From: Streptomyces sp. WMMC500
GTDB lineage: Bacteria; Actinomycetota; Actinomycetes; Streptomycetales; Streptomycetaceae
Assembly (NCBI RefSeq): GCF_027497195.1
Contig: NZ_CP114905.1
Location: forward strand, 2,342,001 to 2,406,000
Reading direction: 5' to 3'
Length of the DNA stretch: 64,000 nt
A model generated the notes under the pieces. It was given only the letters and a program-made list of their open reading frames with translations. It made no database searches and was not told the DNA's origin. The translations under genes were made by a program, and so were the position numbers. Of the stretch, positions 25,207-32,753 are shown one piece after another (position 1 is the stretch's first letter; the number at the start of each line of letters is the position of its first letter).

Positions 25207-26721
25207 TCAGGGCGTGAACACGGTGCGGTGCCACTCCTTGCGCGCGGTCCCGGTGATGTCCTGCATCACGTGCTTGATCCGGGTGTACTCCTCGAAGGAG
25301 TACACGGACATGTCCTTGCCGAAGCCGGAGGCCCCGTAACCGCCGTGCGGCATCTCGCTGATGATCGGGATGTGGTCGTTGAGCCACACGCAGCCGGCCC
25401 GGATCTCCCGGGCGGCGCGCGCGGTGCGGTAGACGTCGCGGCTCCACGCGGAGGCGGCGAGGCCGTAGGGGGTGTCGTTGGCGAGCGCGATGCCCTCGTC
25501 GTCGGCGTCGAAGGGCAGCACGGCGAGCACGGGACCGAAGACCTCGCTCTGCACGATCTCGCTGTCCTGCGCGGCGCCGGTGACGAGGGTCGGTTCGTAG
25601 TACGCGCCCTTCAGGTCCGGCGCCCGGCCGCCGGTGACGACGCGGGCGCCGGCGGCGCGGGCCCGGTCGACGAAGGCGCTGACGCGGTCGCGCTGGGCGT
25701 ACGAGACGAGCGGGCCGAGGTCGGTCGCGGGGTCGAAGGGGTCGCCGAGGCGGACGCGGGCCATCAGCGCGGCGACGCCGTCGGTGAAGGCGTCGTACAG
25801 CGGGCGCTGGACGTACGCGCGGGTGGCGGCGGTGCAGTCCTGGCCGGTGTTGATGAGCGCGGCGGCGACGGCGCCGTGCACGGCGGCCTGAAGGTCGGCG
25901 TCGTCGAAGACGACGAACGGGGCCTTGCCGCCCAGTTCCAGATGGAGCCGTTTGACGCCGGCGCCGGCCGCGGCGGCGAGGGCGGCCACGCGGCGGCCGA
26001 CGGCGGTGGAGCCGGTGAACGAGGTCATCGCCACGTCCGGGTGCGCGACGAGGTGTTCGCCGGCGTCGGGGCCCGTGCCGCTGACGACGTTGACGACGCC
26101 CGCGGGGATGCCCGCGTCGACGGCGGCCTGGGCGAACATCAGCGAGGTCAGCGGCGTCAGCTCGCTGGGCTTCAGGACGATGGCGTTGCCGGCGGCGACG
26201 GCAGGGAGCACCTTCCAGGCGGCCATCTGCAGCGGGTAGTTCCACGGGGCGATGGAGCCGACGACGCCGACGGGCTCGCGGCGGACCACCGAGGTGTGGT
26301 CGGCGCTGTACTCGGCGGCGGCCCTGCCCTCCGGCAGCCGGGCGGCGCCGGCGAAGAACGCGGCGTTGTCGACGGTCCCGGGGACGTCGAACTCCGTGCT
26401 GAGCCGGATCGGCTTGCCGCACTGCAGCGACTCGGCGTACGCGAACTCCTCCGCCTGCCGGGCCAGCAGCCCCGCGAGCCGGTGCAGCGCGTCGGAGCGC
26501 TCGCCGGGTGTCGCGGCGCCCCAGCCGGGCTGCGCCGCCACGGCCGCCGCGACGGCGGCGTCGACGTCGGCGGGGCCGGCCGCTTCGTACCGCAGGACCT
26601 CCGTGCCGGTGGCCGGGTCGGTGACGGACAGCGTGCGTCCTGACGTGCCGGGGACGAGGCGGCCGGCGACGAACTGCGCGCCGGGGGCGAAGCGTGCCGC
26701 CGCATCGAGGCGAGGGGCCAT
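25207..26721 (-). CDS. Aminobutyraldehyde-type aldehyde dehydrogenase
   Basis: This is a 504-residue NAD(P)-dependent dehydrogenase. Motifs include the oxyanion Asn in APWNYPLQM, NAD-binding FTGSTAVG, active-site Glu in LELGGKAP and nucleophile Cys in NTGQDCTA. The GQDCTA context is shared with gamma-aminobutyraldehyde and betaine-aldehyde dehydrogenases. In this context it would oxidise 4-aminobutyraldehyde from putrescine to GABA. The ATG at 26721 follows a GGAG. It probably leads the potDABC operon. It is a diverged paralogue of the gene at 28158. Confidence 0.9.
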   Translation of the reverse strand: MAPRLDAAARFAPGAQFVAGRLVPGTSGRTLSVTDPATGTEVLRYEAAGPADVDAAVAAAVAAQPGWGAATPGERSDALHRLAGLLARQAEEFAYAESLQCGKPIRLSTEFDVPGTVDNAAFFAGAARLPEGRAAAEYSADHTSVVRREPVGVVGSIAPWNYPLQMAAWKVLPAVAAGNAIVLKPSELTPLTSLMFAQAAVDAGIPAGVVNVVSGTGPDAGEHLVAHPDVAMTSFTGSTAVGRRVAALAAAAGAGVKRLHLELGGKAPFVVFDDADLQAAVHGAVAAALINTGQDCTAATRAYVQRPLYDAFTDGVAALMARVRLGDPFDPATDLGPLVSYAQRDRVSAFVDRARAAGARVVTGGRAPDLKGAYYEPTLVTGAAQDSEIVQSEVFGPVLAVLPFDADDEGIALANDTPYGLAASAWSRDVYRTARAAREIRAGCVWLNDHIPIISEMPHGGYGASGFGKDMSVYSFEEYTRIKHVMQDITGTARKEWHRTVFTP

Positions 26722-26840
26722 CGAACCACTCCGGATGTCGTTTCGGCAGGATGTTCCGGCAGAAGGTGATGGCCGATCATGACAGGAGACGCTATATCCG
26801 GCAAGGGATTCCGTCGTCTTCATTTGAGGAAGCGACGGAA

Positions 26841-27980
26841 TCAGTCTTCTGTGGTGTCCTCGGGCGCCATCGTCCAGTCCAGACACCGGCGCTGGAAGAC
26901 CGCCTCCTCCCCGAGCCGGACCAACTGCTCCATGCCGTACCCGCGCACCGGCCGCGCCATCCGGACCGGCCGGTCGGCCGCGCCGGCCGCCGCCCGGTCG
27001 CCGCTCCCCTCCCGTACGGCGAGGAGGCCCTGGCGCAGCAGCCCGCGGAAGACGGCGGGCAGCGCGTCCGCCGGCAGCCGCTCGTCGGCGCAGACTTCGG
27101 CCGCGTCCGGGAGGCGAAACGTTCCTGGAAACACACTGCAGCGGGCCCACAGCAACTGCTCCACGGGCGTGAGCAGGCGGTGCGTCCAGCGCAGCGAGGC
27201 CCGCAGCGAGCGCTGCCGGGCCGGCCAGCGGGGCTCCTCGACGGCCAGGTCGAGGCAGCCGGCGGGGCGGGAGATGCGTTCCAGCAGCCGGTCGGGGCAG
27301 TGCCGGGCGAGCTGGGAGGCGGCGATCCTGGCCGCGAGGGGCAGGCCCTCCAGGAGGGCGCAGGTGGCGTGCAGCGCCTCGCGGTCGGCGTCGCCGGCGA
27401 ACGCGGTGCGCGGCGCCAGGCTCTCCAGCAGCGCCACGGAGTCCTCGGGCGCCAGCGGGTCCAGCCGCAGGGTCACCCCGCGCGGCCCCGGCCGCCGCCG
27501 CGCACCGGCGGCTCCGGGTCCGGGTCCGGGTCCGCCGCCGCGTCCGGACGCGGCCGGGGACGCCCCGCCGGCACCGCCGGCCCCGCCGGCACCGCCGGCA
27601 CCCGCCCCCAGCGGCACCCGGCTCGTGGCCACCACCCGCAGCCCCGTCCGCTGCCGCAGCAGCGCGTCGAGCCCGTCGACCACCGCCCCGGCGACGTGCT
27701 CACAGGTGTCCACGAGCAGCACCGCCGCCCGCCGCCCGCTGTCCGGCAGCCGCCGCGCGGCCTCCGCCAGCCGCCGGTGCACCGCCGCCGCCTCGCGCAC
27801 CGGCGCCATGTCGACGCGCAGCACCTCCGGCGCGGAACGCCCGCGGCCGAGACGACCGATCGCCTCGGCCGCGAGCGCGCTCTTGCCCACCCCGCCGGGG
27901 CCGGTCACGGTCACCAGCCGCGTGTCACGTAAGAGTTCCCCGAGGCGTGCGGTGTCCGCCCGCCGCCCGATCAGCGTCAT
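26841..27980 (-). CDS. Stand-alone NB-ARC-type ATPase (no recognisable DNA-binding domain)
   Basis: From the ATG at 27980 (MTLIGRRAD) it encodes about 379 residues; a frame extends to 28076. Walker A is GPGGVGKSALAAEAIG, Walker B AAVLLVDTCEH, and a sensor LRVVATSRVPLG follows. A Gly/Ala/Pro low-complexity stretch (about residues 125-165) interrupts the domain. A winged-helix-like WTHRLLTPVEQLLWARCSVF and short C-terminus complete it. This is the ATPase core of AfsR/LuxR-type regulators without their BTAD, HTH or TPR parts. It may be a remnant, or a partner protein acting by NTP binding. It sits between two aldehyde dehydrogenase genes of the polyamine locus. Confidence 0.72.
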   Translation of the reverse strand: MTLIGRRADTARLGELLRDTRLVTVTGPGGVGKSALAAEAIGRLGRGRSAPEVLRVDMAPVREAAAVHRRLAEAARRLPDSGRRAAVLLVDTCEHVAGAVVDGLDALLRQRTGLRVVATSRVPLGAGAGGAGGAGGAGGASPAASGRGGGPGPGPGAAGARRRPGPRGVTLRLDPLAPEDSVALLESLAPRTAFAGDADREALHATCALLEGLPLAARIAASQLARHCPDRLLERISRPAGCLDLAVEEPRWPARQRSLRASLRWTHRLLTPVEQLLWARCSVFPGTFRLPDAAEVCADERLPADALPAVFRGLLRQGLLAVREGSGDRAAAGAADRPVRMARPVRGYGMEQLVRLGEEAVFQRRCLDWTMAPEDTTED

Positions 27981-28081
27981 GTGGCCGTGCCCATCGTCCA
28001 GGCTGTGTCTTCGGCGTGTCTGCGTCCGCCGCGTCCGTGTGGAGACCAGCCTGCACGGCGCGACGGCCGCGGACATCGGTA

Positions 28082-28140
28082 GCCCGCGCGGATTCGGTAT
28101 ACGTATCCGCGCGGGCCGGTCCCGCGGCCTACCTAGGTAG
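28082..28140. promoter_or_regulatory. Two inverted repeats between the NB-ARC and dehydrogenase genes
   Basis: A 12-bp perfect inverted repeat (28082-28093 and 28105-28116, centre containing GTATAC) is followed by the perfect 12-bp palindrome CTACCTAGGTAG (28129-28140). No T-run follows, so these look more like protein-binding sites than a terminator. They are about 100 bp upstream of the preferred NB-ARC gene start and just beyond the dehydrogenase stop. Confidence 0.5.
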
Positions 28141-28157
28141 TGCGCGGGGGCGGCGCT

Positions 28158-29588
28158 TCACAGTGCCGTCATCACGTGCTTGATCCGCGTGTAGTCGTCG
28201 AACCCGTACGACGAGAGGTCCTTGCCGTAGCCGGACTTCTTGAAGCCGCCGTGCGGCATCTCGGCGACCAGCGGGATGTGGGTGTTGATCCACACGCAGC
28301 CGAAGTCCAGCGCCTTCGACAGCCGCATCGCGCGGCCGTGGTCCTTGGTCCACACCGAGGAGGCCAGCGCGTACTGCACGCCGTTGGCGAACGCGACGGC
28401 CTGCTCCTCGTCGGTGAAGGACTGCACGGTGATGACCGGGCCGAAGACCTCGTTCTGGATGATCTCGTCGTCCTGGCCGAGCCCGGAGACGACGGTGGCG
28501 GCGTAGTAGTAGCCCTTGTCGCCGATCCGCCGGCCGCCGGCCTCGACGCGCGCGTGGGCGGGGAGCCGGTCGACGAAGCCGGCGACGCGCTCCAGTTGCG
28601 CGGCGTTGTTCAGCGGTCCGTAGAGCGCGTCCGCCTCGCCGGGGCCGGTCTTCGTCTCGGCGGCGGTCTTGGCGAGCGCGGCGACGAACTCGTCGTGGAC
28701 GGACTCGTGGACGAGCACGCGGGTGGCGGCGGTGCAGTCCTGTCCGGCGTTGAAGTAGCCCGCCACGGCGATGTCCTCGACCGCCTTGGGGATGTCGGCG
28801 TCGTCGAAGACGATGACCGGCGCCTTGCCGCCCAGCTCCAGGTGCACCCGCTTGAGGTCCTTGGCCGCGCTGCCGGCGACCTCCGTGCCGGCCCGCACCG
28901 ACCCGGTGATGGAGGCCATCGCGGGGGTCGGGTGCTCGACCATCAGCCGGCCGGTGTCGCGGTCGCCGCAGACGACGTTGAAGACGCCCTTGGGCAGGAT
29001 GCCGCCCATGATCTCGGCGAGCAGCACGGTGGCGGCCGGGGTGGTGTCGGAGGGCTTGAGCACCACCGTGTTACCCGCGGCCAGCGCGGGGGCGAACTTC
29101 CAGATCGCCATCATCACGGGGTAGTTCCAGGGCGTGACCTGGGCGCAGACGCCGATCGGCTCGCGCCGTACGTACGAGGTGAGGCCGTCCATGTACTCGC
29201 CGGCGGACTTGCCCTCCAGCATGCGGGCCGCGCCGGCGAAGAACCGGATCTGGTCCAGCATCATCGGCAGCTCTTCCTCACGGGTGAGCTGCAGCGGCTT
29301 GCCGGTGTCCCTGCACTCGGTCTCCAGCAGCTCGTCCGCCCGGGCCTCCAGGGCGTCGGCGATCTTCAGCAGCGCCAGTTGCCTGGCCCCGGGGGTGGCG
29401 TCCCGCCAGCCGGGGAACGCGGCCGCCGCGGCCTGCACGGCGGCGTCCACGTCGGCGGCACCGGACAGGGGTGCGGTCGCGTAGACCTCCTCGGTGGCCG
29501 GGTCGATCACGTCCATGGTCCGGCCATCGGCGGCGTCCCGGAACTCCCCGTTGATGTAGTTGCGCAGACGGCGCGGTTCGCTGGTCAC
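28158..29588 (-). CDS. Gamma-aminobutyraldehyde dehydrogenase-like enzyme
   Basis: This is a 476-residue aldehyde dehydrogenase. Motifs include TPWNYPVMMA, SITGSVRAG, LELGGKAP with catalytic Glu, and the nucleophile Cys in NAGQDCTA. The EMPHGGFKKSGYGKDLS C-terminal motif is typical of the PatD/betaine-aldehyde group. The GTG at 29588 has GGAGGG 8 nt upstream. It diverges from the Lrp-aminotransferase pair, whose product would make the aldehyde it consumes. The two genes therefore form a putrescine to GABA module. Confidence 0.92.
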   Translation of the reverse strand: MTSEPRRLRNYINGEFRDAADGRTMDVIDPATEEVYATAPLSGAADVDAAVQAAAAAFPGWRDATPGARQLALLKIADALEARADELLETECRDTGKPLQLTREEELPMMLDQIRFFAGAARMLEGKSAGEYMDGLTSYVRREPIGVCAQVTPWNYPVMMAIWKFAPALAAGNTVVLKPSDTTPAATVLLAEIMGGILPKGVFNVVCGDRDTGRLMVEHPTPAMASITGSVRAGTEVAGSAAKDLKRVHLELGGKAPVIVFDDADIPKAVEDIAVAGYFNAGQDCTAATRVLVHESVHDEFVAALAKTAAETKTGPGEADALYGPLNNAAQLERVAGFVDRLPAHARVEAGGRRIGDKGYYYAATVVSGLGQDDEIIQNEVFGPVITVQSFTDEEQAVAFANGVQYALASSVWTKDHGRAMRLSKALDFGCVWINTHIPLVAEMPHGGFKKSGYGKDLSSYGFDDYTRIKHVMTAL

Positions 29589-29758
29589 TGCGACCCTCCA
29601 GTAGTCGGTCCGCTGTATGCGCCCCACCCTAACGGCGGGAGATTTGCCCGTCACGGGGCGCCTGGACAGGAAGACTTCCGTCGCCGCCCGCGGCGTCGCC
29701 GGCGCGGCCGCTTCCCCGTCCTCGTACGAGATTGACAGCTCAAGCATCGCAGAACAAG

Positions 29759-29784
29759 CGAATCCCTCGCATGTGCGCGATTCG
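29759..29784. promoter_or_regulatory. Inverted repeat in the Lrp/dehydrogenase divergent region
   Basis: CGAATC (29759-29764) and GATTCG (29779-29784) are mirrored around a 14-nt centre, 62-87 bp before the Lrp-like GTG. The 257-bp divergent region also has a CTCGTACGAG palindrome (29721-29730) and a TTGACA (29732-29737) without a good -10. A site for the Lrp-type regulator to control both directions is likely. Confidence 0.4.
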
Positions 29785-29845
29785 GCCACGGATTCAGTTT
29801 CCATGCCCCTTGCGGCGGGCTCGGGCGCTCGGGCAGAGTGACCAT

Positions 29846-30319
29846 GTGGCCACACATGACAAGAAGCAGCCGGGCTCGGGACTGGACGAGGTCTCGCTGA
29901 AGATCGTCGAGCAGTTGCAGCAGGACGGCCGCCGCTCGTACGCCGCGATAGGCAAGGCCGTCGGCCTGTCCGAGGCGGCCGTGCGGCAGCGGGTGCAGAA
30001 GCTGCTGGAGCAGGGCGTCATGCAGATCGTCGCCGTCACCGACCCGCTGACGGTCGGCTTCATGCGGCAGGCGATGATCGGCGTCACGGTCGACGGCGAC
30101 GTCGAGCCGGTCGCGGACGCGCTGGCGGACCTCGACGAGGTGGACTACGTGGTGGTGACCGCCGGCTCCTTCGACCTGCTCGCCGAGGTCGTCTGCCACG
30201 ACGACGCCCACCTGCTGGAGCTGATCACCAAACGGATCCGGGCCCTGCCGGGCGTCCGCGCCACCGAGAGCTTCGTGTACCTGAAGCTGCGCAAGCAGAC
30301 CTACTCGTGGGGAACCTGA
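29846..30319 (+). CDS. Lrp/AsnC-family transcriptional regulator
   Basis: This is a 157-residue regulator. An N-terminal HTH (KIVEQLQQDGRRSYAAIG, recognition helix SEAAVRQRVQKL) precedes an AsnC/RAM effector domain (MIGVTVDGDVE; DYVVVTAGSFDLLAEV). Lrp proteins bind amino acids or related amines and assemble as octamers or hexadecamers. The GTG at 29846 fits the family start; upstream in-frame codons would add an unrelated Arg-rich stretch. Its stop overlaps the aminotransferase ATG (ATGA). It probably regulates the flanking putrescine genes. Confidence 0.9.
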   Translation: MATHDKKQPGSGLDEVSLKIVEQLQQDGRRSYAAIGKAVGLSEAAVRQRVQKLLEQGVMQIVAVTDPLTVGFMRQAMIGVTVDGDVEPVADALADLDEVDYVVVTAGSFDLLAEVVCHDDAHLLELITKRIRALPGVRATESFVYLKLRKQTYSWGT

Positions 30320-31719
30320 TGACCGTGAGCAAGGACAGCACCGCCGCATCCGCCGCCGCCCCGTCGCCCACCTCGAAGGCCGCGTACGACCACCTGTGGA
30401 TGCACTTCACCCGCATGTCGTCGTACGAGAACGCCCCCGTCCCCACCATCGTGCGCGGCGAGGGCGCCTACATCTACGACGAGACGGGCAAGCGCTACCT
30501 CGACGGCCTCGCCGGCCTGTTCGTGGTGCAGGCCGGCCACGGCCGCACCGAGCTGGCCGAGGCCGCCGCCAAGCAGGCCGCGGAGCTGGCGTACTTCCCG
30601 ATCTGGTCCTACGCCCACCCCAAGGCCGTCGAACTCGCCGAGCGGCTCGCGGCCGGCGCCCCCGGCGACCTGAACAAGGTGTTCTTCTCCACCGGCGGCG
30701 GCGAGGCGGTCGAGACGGCCTGGAAGCTGGCCAAGCAGTACTTCAAGCTCACCGGCCGGCCGGGCAAGCACAAGGTGATCTCCCGGGCCGTCGCCTACCA
30801 CGGCACCCCGCAGGGCGCCCTGTCGATCACCGGCCTGCCGGCGCTCAGGGCCCCCTTCGAGCCGCTGGTCCCCGGCGCCCACAAGGTGGCGAACACCAAC
30901 ATCTACCGCGCGCCCGTTTATGGCGACGACCCGGAGGCGTTCGGCCGCTGGGCCGCCGACCAGATCGAGCAGCAGATCCTCTTCGAGGGCCCGGAGACGG
31001 TCGCCGCCGTGTTCCTGGAGCCGGTGCAGAACGCCGGCGGCTGCTTCCCGCCGCCGCCCGGGTACTTCGCGCGGGTGCGGGAGATCTGCGACACGTACGA
31101 CGTGCTGCTCGTCTCCGACGAGGTCATCTGCGCCTTCGGCCGGCTGGGCCACATGTTCGGCTGCGAGAGGTTCGGCTACGTGCCCGACCTCATCACCTGC
31201 GCCAAGGGCATGACCTCCGGCTACTCGCCGCTCGCCGCCTGCCTGGTCTCCGACCGCGTCGCCGAGCCCTTCTACGCCGGCGGCAACACCTTCCCGCACG
31301 GCTACACCTTCGGCGGCCACCCCGTCTCCTGCGCGGTGGCGCTGGCAAACCTCGACATCTTCGAGCGCGAGGACCTCTACGGCCACGTACGCGCGCACGA
31401 GGAGGCGTTCCACGCCACCCTGCGCCGGCTGCTCGACCTGCCGATCGTCGGCGACGTGCGCGGCAGCGGCTACTTCTACGGCATCGAGCTGGTCAAGGAC
31501 AAGGCCACCAAGGAGACCTTCACGGCCGAGGAGACCGAGCGGGTGCTCTACGGGTTCCTCTCCAGGGCGCTCTTCGACAACGGCCTGTACTGCCGCGCCG
31601 ACGACCGCGGCGACCCGGTCGTGCAGCTCGCCCCGCCGCTCGTCGCCGACGAGGCGGTCTTCGACGAGGCGGAACAGATCCTGCGGGGCGTCCTCACGGA
31701 GGCCTGGGCGCAGCTCTGA
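30319..31719 (+). CDS. Class-III omega-aminotransferase, probably putrescine/pyruvate type
   Basis: This is a 466-residue PLP enzyme. The PLP aspartate is in LLVSDEVICAFGRLG and the Schiff-base lysine is in LITCAKGMTSGYSPL. SRAVAYHGTPQGALSITG and the substrate-loop RMSSYENAPVP resemble the putrescine and beta-alanine:pyruvate group rather than GabT. It would convert putrescine or a related diamine to 4-aminobutanal. It is translationally coupled to the Lrp gene by ATGA, and divergent from the dehydrogenase that would use its product. Confidence 0.9.
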   Translation: MTVSKDSTAASAAAPSPTSKAAYDHLWMHFTRMSSYENAPVPTIVRGEGAYIYDETGKRYLDGLAGLFVVQAGHGRTELAEAAAKQAAELAYFPIWSYAHPKAVELAERLAAGAPGDLNKVFFSTGGGEAVETAWKLAKQYFKLTGRPGKHKVISRAVAYHGTPQGALSITGLPALRAPFEPLVPGAHKVANTNIYRAPVYGDDPEAFGRWAADQIEQQILFEGPETVAAVFLEPVQNAGGCFPPPPGYFARVREICDTYDVLLVSDEVICAFGRLGHMFGCERFGYVPDLITCAKGMTSGYSPLAACLVSDRVAEPFYAGGNTFPHGYTFGGHPVSCAVALANLDIFEREDLYGHVRAHEEAFHATLRRLLDLPIVGDVRGSGYFYGIELVKDKATKETFTAEETERVLYGFLSRALFDNGLYCRADDRGDPVVQLAPPLVADEAVFDEAEQILRGVLTEAWAQL

Positions 31720-31843
31720 GGCCGCCGCCGCCGTTCCGGTGGACGCCCCGGGCGGTCCGTCCGTACGAGCGGACCCCCCGGCGCGCCGCCCGCCGCCTCG
31801 CCTGCCCTCCCGCCGCCCCTTCCTAGGGTGCGAGTGACCGGAT

Positions 31844-31884
31844 CCCCACCGTCCTCGTTCCACCAGGTGGGGACCCAGGGTCCC
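31844..31884 (+). promoter_or_regulatory. Overlapping inverted repeats in the ABC-operon leader
   Basis: CCCCACC (31844-31850) is complementary to GGTGGGG (31866-31872). That second arm overlaps the palindrome GGGACCC-A-GGGTCCC (31870-31884). The two structures share bases 31870-31872. A TAGGGT -10-like hexamer lies at 31824-31829, so both would be in the 5' leader, just before the AAAGAGG ribosome site of the ATPase gene. The 182-bp gap 31720-31901 shows nothing else. Confidence 0.45.
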
Positions 31885-31901
31885 AGGGAAAGAGGTGTGC
31901 G

Positions 31902-32753
31902 ATGACCGCGGCGACCACTCGGACCGCCCCACCCGACAACGACGTGCTGTGGGCCCGCTCCCTGCACTACGCGCACGGTGGCACCCCGGCGCTCGCCGGG
32001 GTCTCCCTGGGCGTCGCGCGGGGCGAGATCCTGGCCGTCACCGGCCCGCGCGGCAGCGGCAAGACGACGCTGCTGAAGTGCCTGTCCGGGCAACTGCTGC
32101 CGCAGCAGGGCGAGGTGTGGTTCAACAGCGGCCCCGTGCACACCCTGTCCACCGGCGCCCGCGAGCGGCTGCGCCGCGACCGCTTCGGCTGGATCGGCAC
32201 CCGCCCCGAACTGGTCCCCGAGCTGACGACCTGGGAGAACGTGGCGCTGCCGCTGCTGCTGGCCGGCGACGCGCACCGCGTGGCGCGGCGCATGGCGATG
32301 GAGTGGCTGGAGCGCCTCGACGCGGCCGACATCGCGCGCTGCCGGCCGGCGGTGCTGCCGCAGGCGCAGCGCCAGCGCGTCGCCATCGCCCGCGCGCTGG
32401 TCGCCGGGCCGGACGTGATCTTCGCCGACGAACCGACCGCGCCGCTGCGGCGCGCGGAGGGGGTGCAGGCGATGCGCACGCTCGTCGCCGCGGCGCGCTC
32501 GCACGGCATGAGCGTCGTGCTGACGGGGCCGGAGGGCGACGCGGCCGTCACGGGGTCCGCGGACCGGACGTTCCCGCTGGTGGACGGGCGAGGGGTGGGC
32601 GGGGCGCGGGCGGGCGCGGCGGGGGCCGCGGGTTACGGGTACGGGGACGGGGGTACGGACGTGGGCGCCGCAGGGGGCGCACGGGCTTCGGGGGCTTCGG
32701 GGGCTTCGGGGGCCGCGGAGAACTCGGAGGACTCGTGCTCAGTCTCCGCCTAG
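31902..32753 (+). CDS. ABC transporter ATPase with degenerate signature motif
   Basis: This is a 283-residue ATPase of the lipoprotein/macrolide-export (LolD/MacB-like) type. Walker A is GPRGSGKTT and Walker B is DVIFADEPTAPL. The LSGGQ signature reads LPQAQRQRVAIARA, and a WIGTRPELVPELTTWENV segment is in the Q-loop region. The usual D-loop and switch His are unclear (VVLTGPEGDA). The last ~55 residues are Gly/Ala/Ser low complexity from a GGCTTCGGG repeat. Both signature and switch deviate, so ATPase activity may be altered. It overlaps the permease gene by 19 bp. Confidence 0.85.
   Translation: MTAATTRTAPPDNDVLWARSLHYAHGGTPALAGVSLGVARGEILAVTGPRGSGKTTLLKCLSGQLLPQQGEVWFNSGPVHTLSTGARERLRRDRFGWIGTRPELVPELTTWENVALPLLLAGDAHRVARRMAMEWLERLDAADIARCRPAVLPQAQRQRVAIARALVAGPDVIFADEPTAPLRRAEGVQAMRTLVAAARSHGMSVVLTGPEGDAAVTGSADRTFPLVDGRGVGGARAGAAGAAGYGYGDGGTDVGAAGGARASGASGASGAAENSEDSCSVSA

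Noticed and set aside
28140..29735. 531-codon plus-strand frame opposite the aldehyde dehydrogenase
   Set aside because: It is a shadow: the composition is extreme and the opposite strand carries an unmistakable dehydrogenase with NAGQDCTA and GGKAP motifs.
32683..32713. GGCTTCGGG tandem repeats considered as a regulatory repeat
   Set aside because: They lie in frame at the 3' end of the ABC ATPase gene and simply encode a Gly/Ala/Ser tail.
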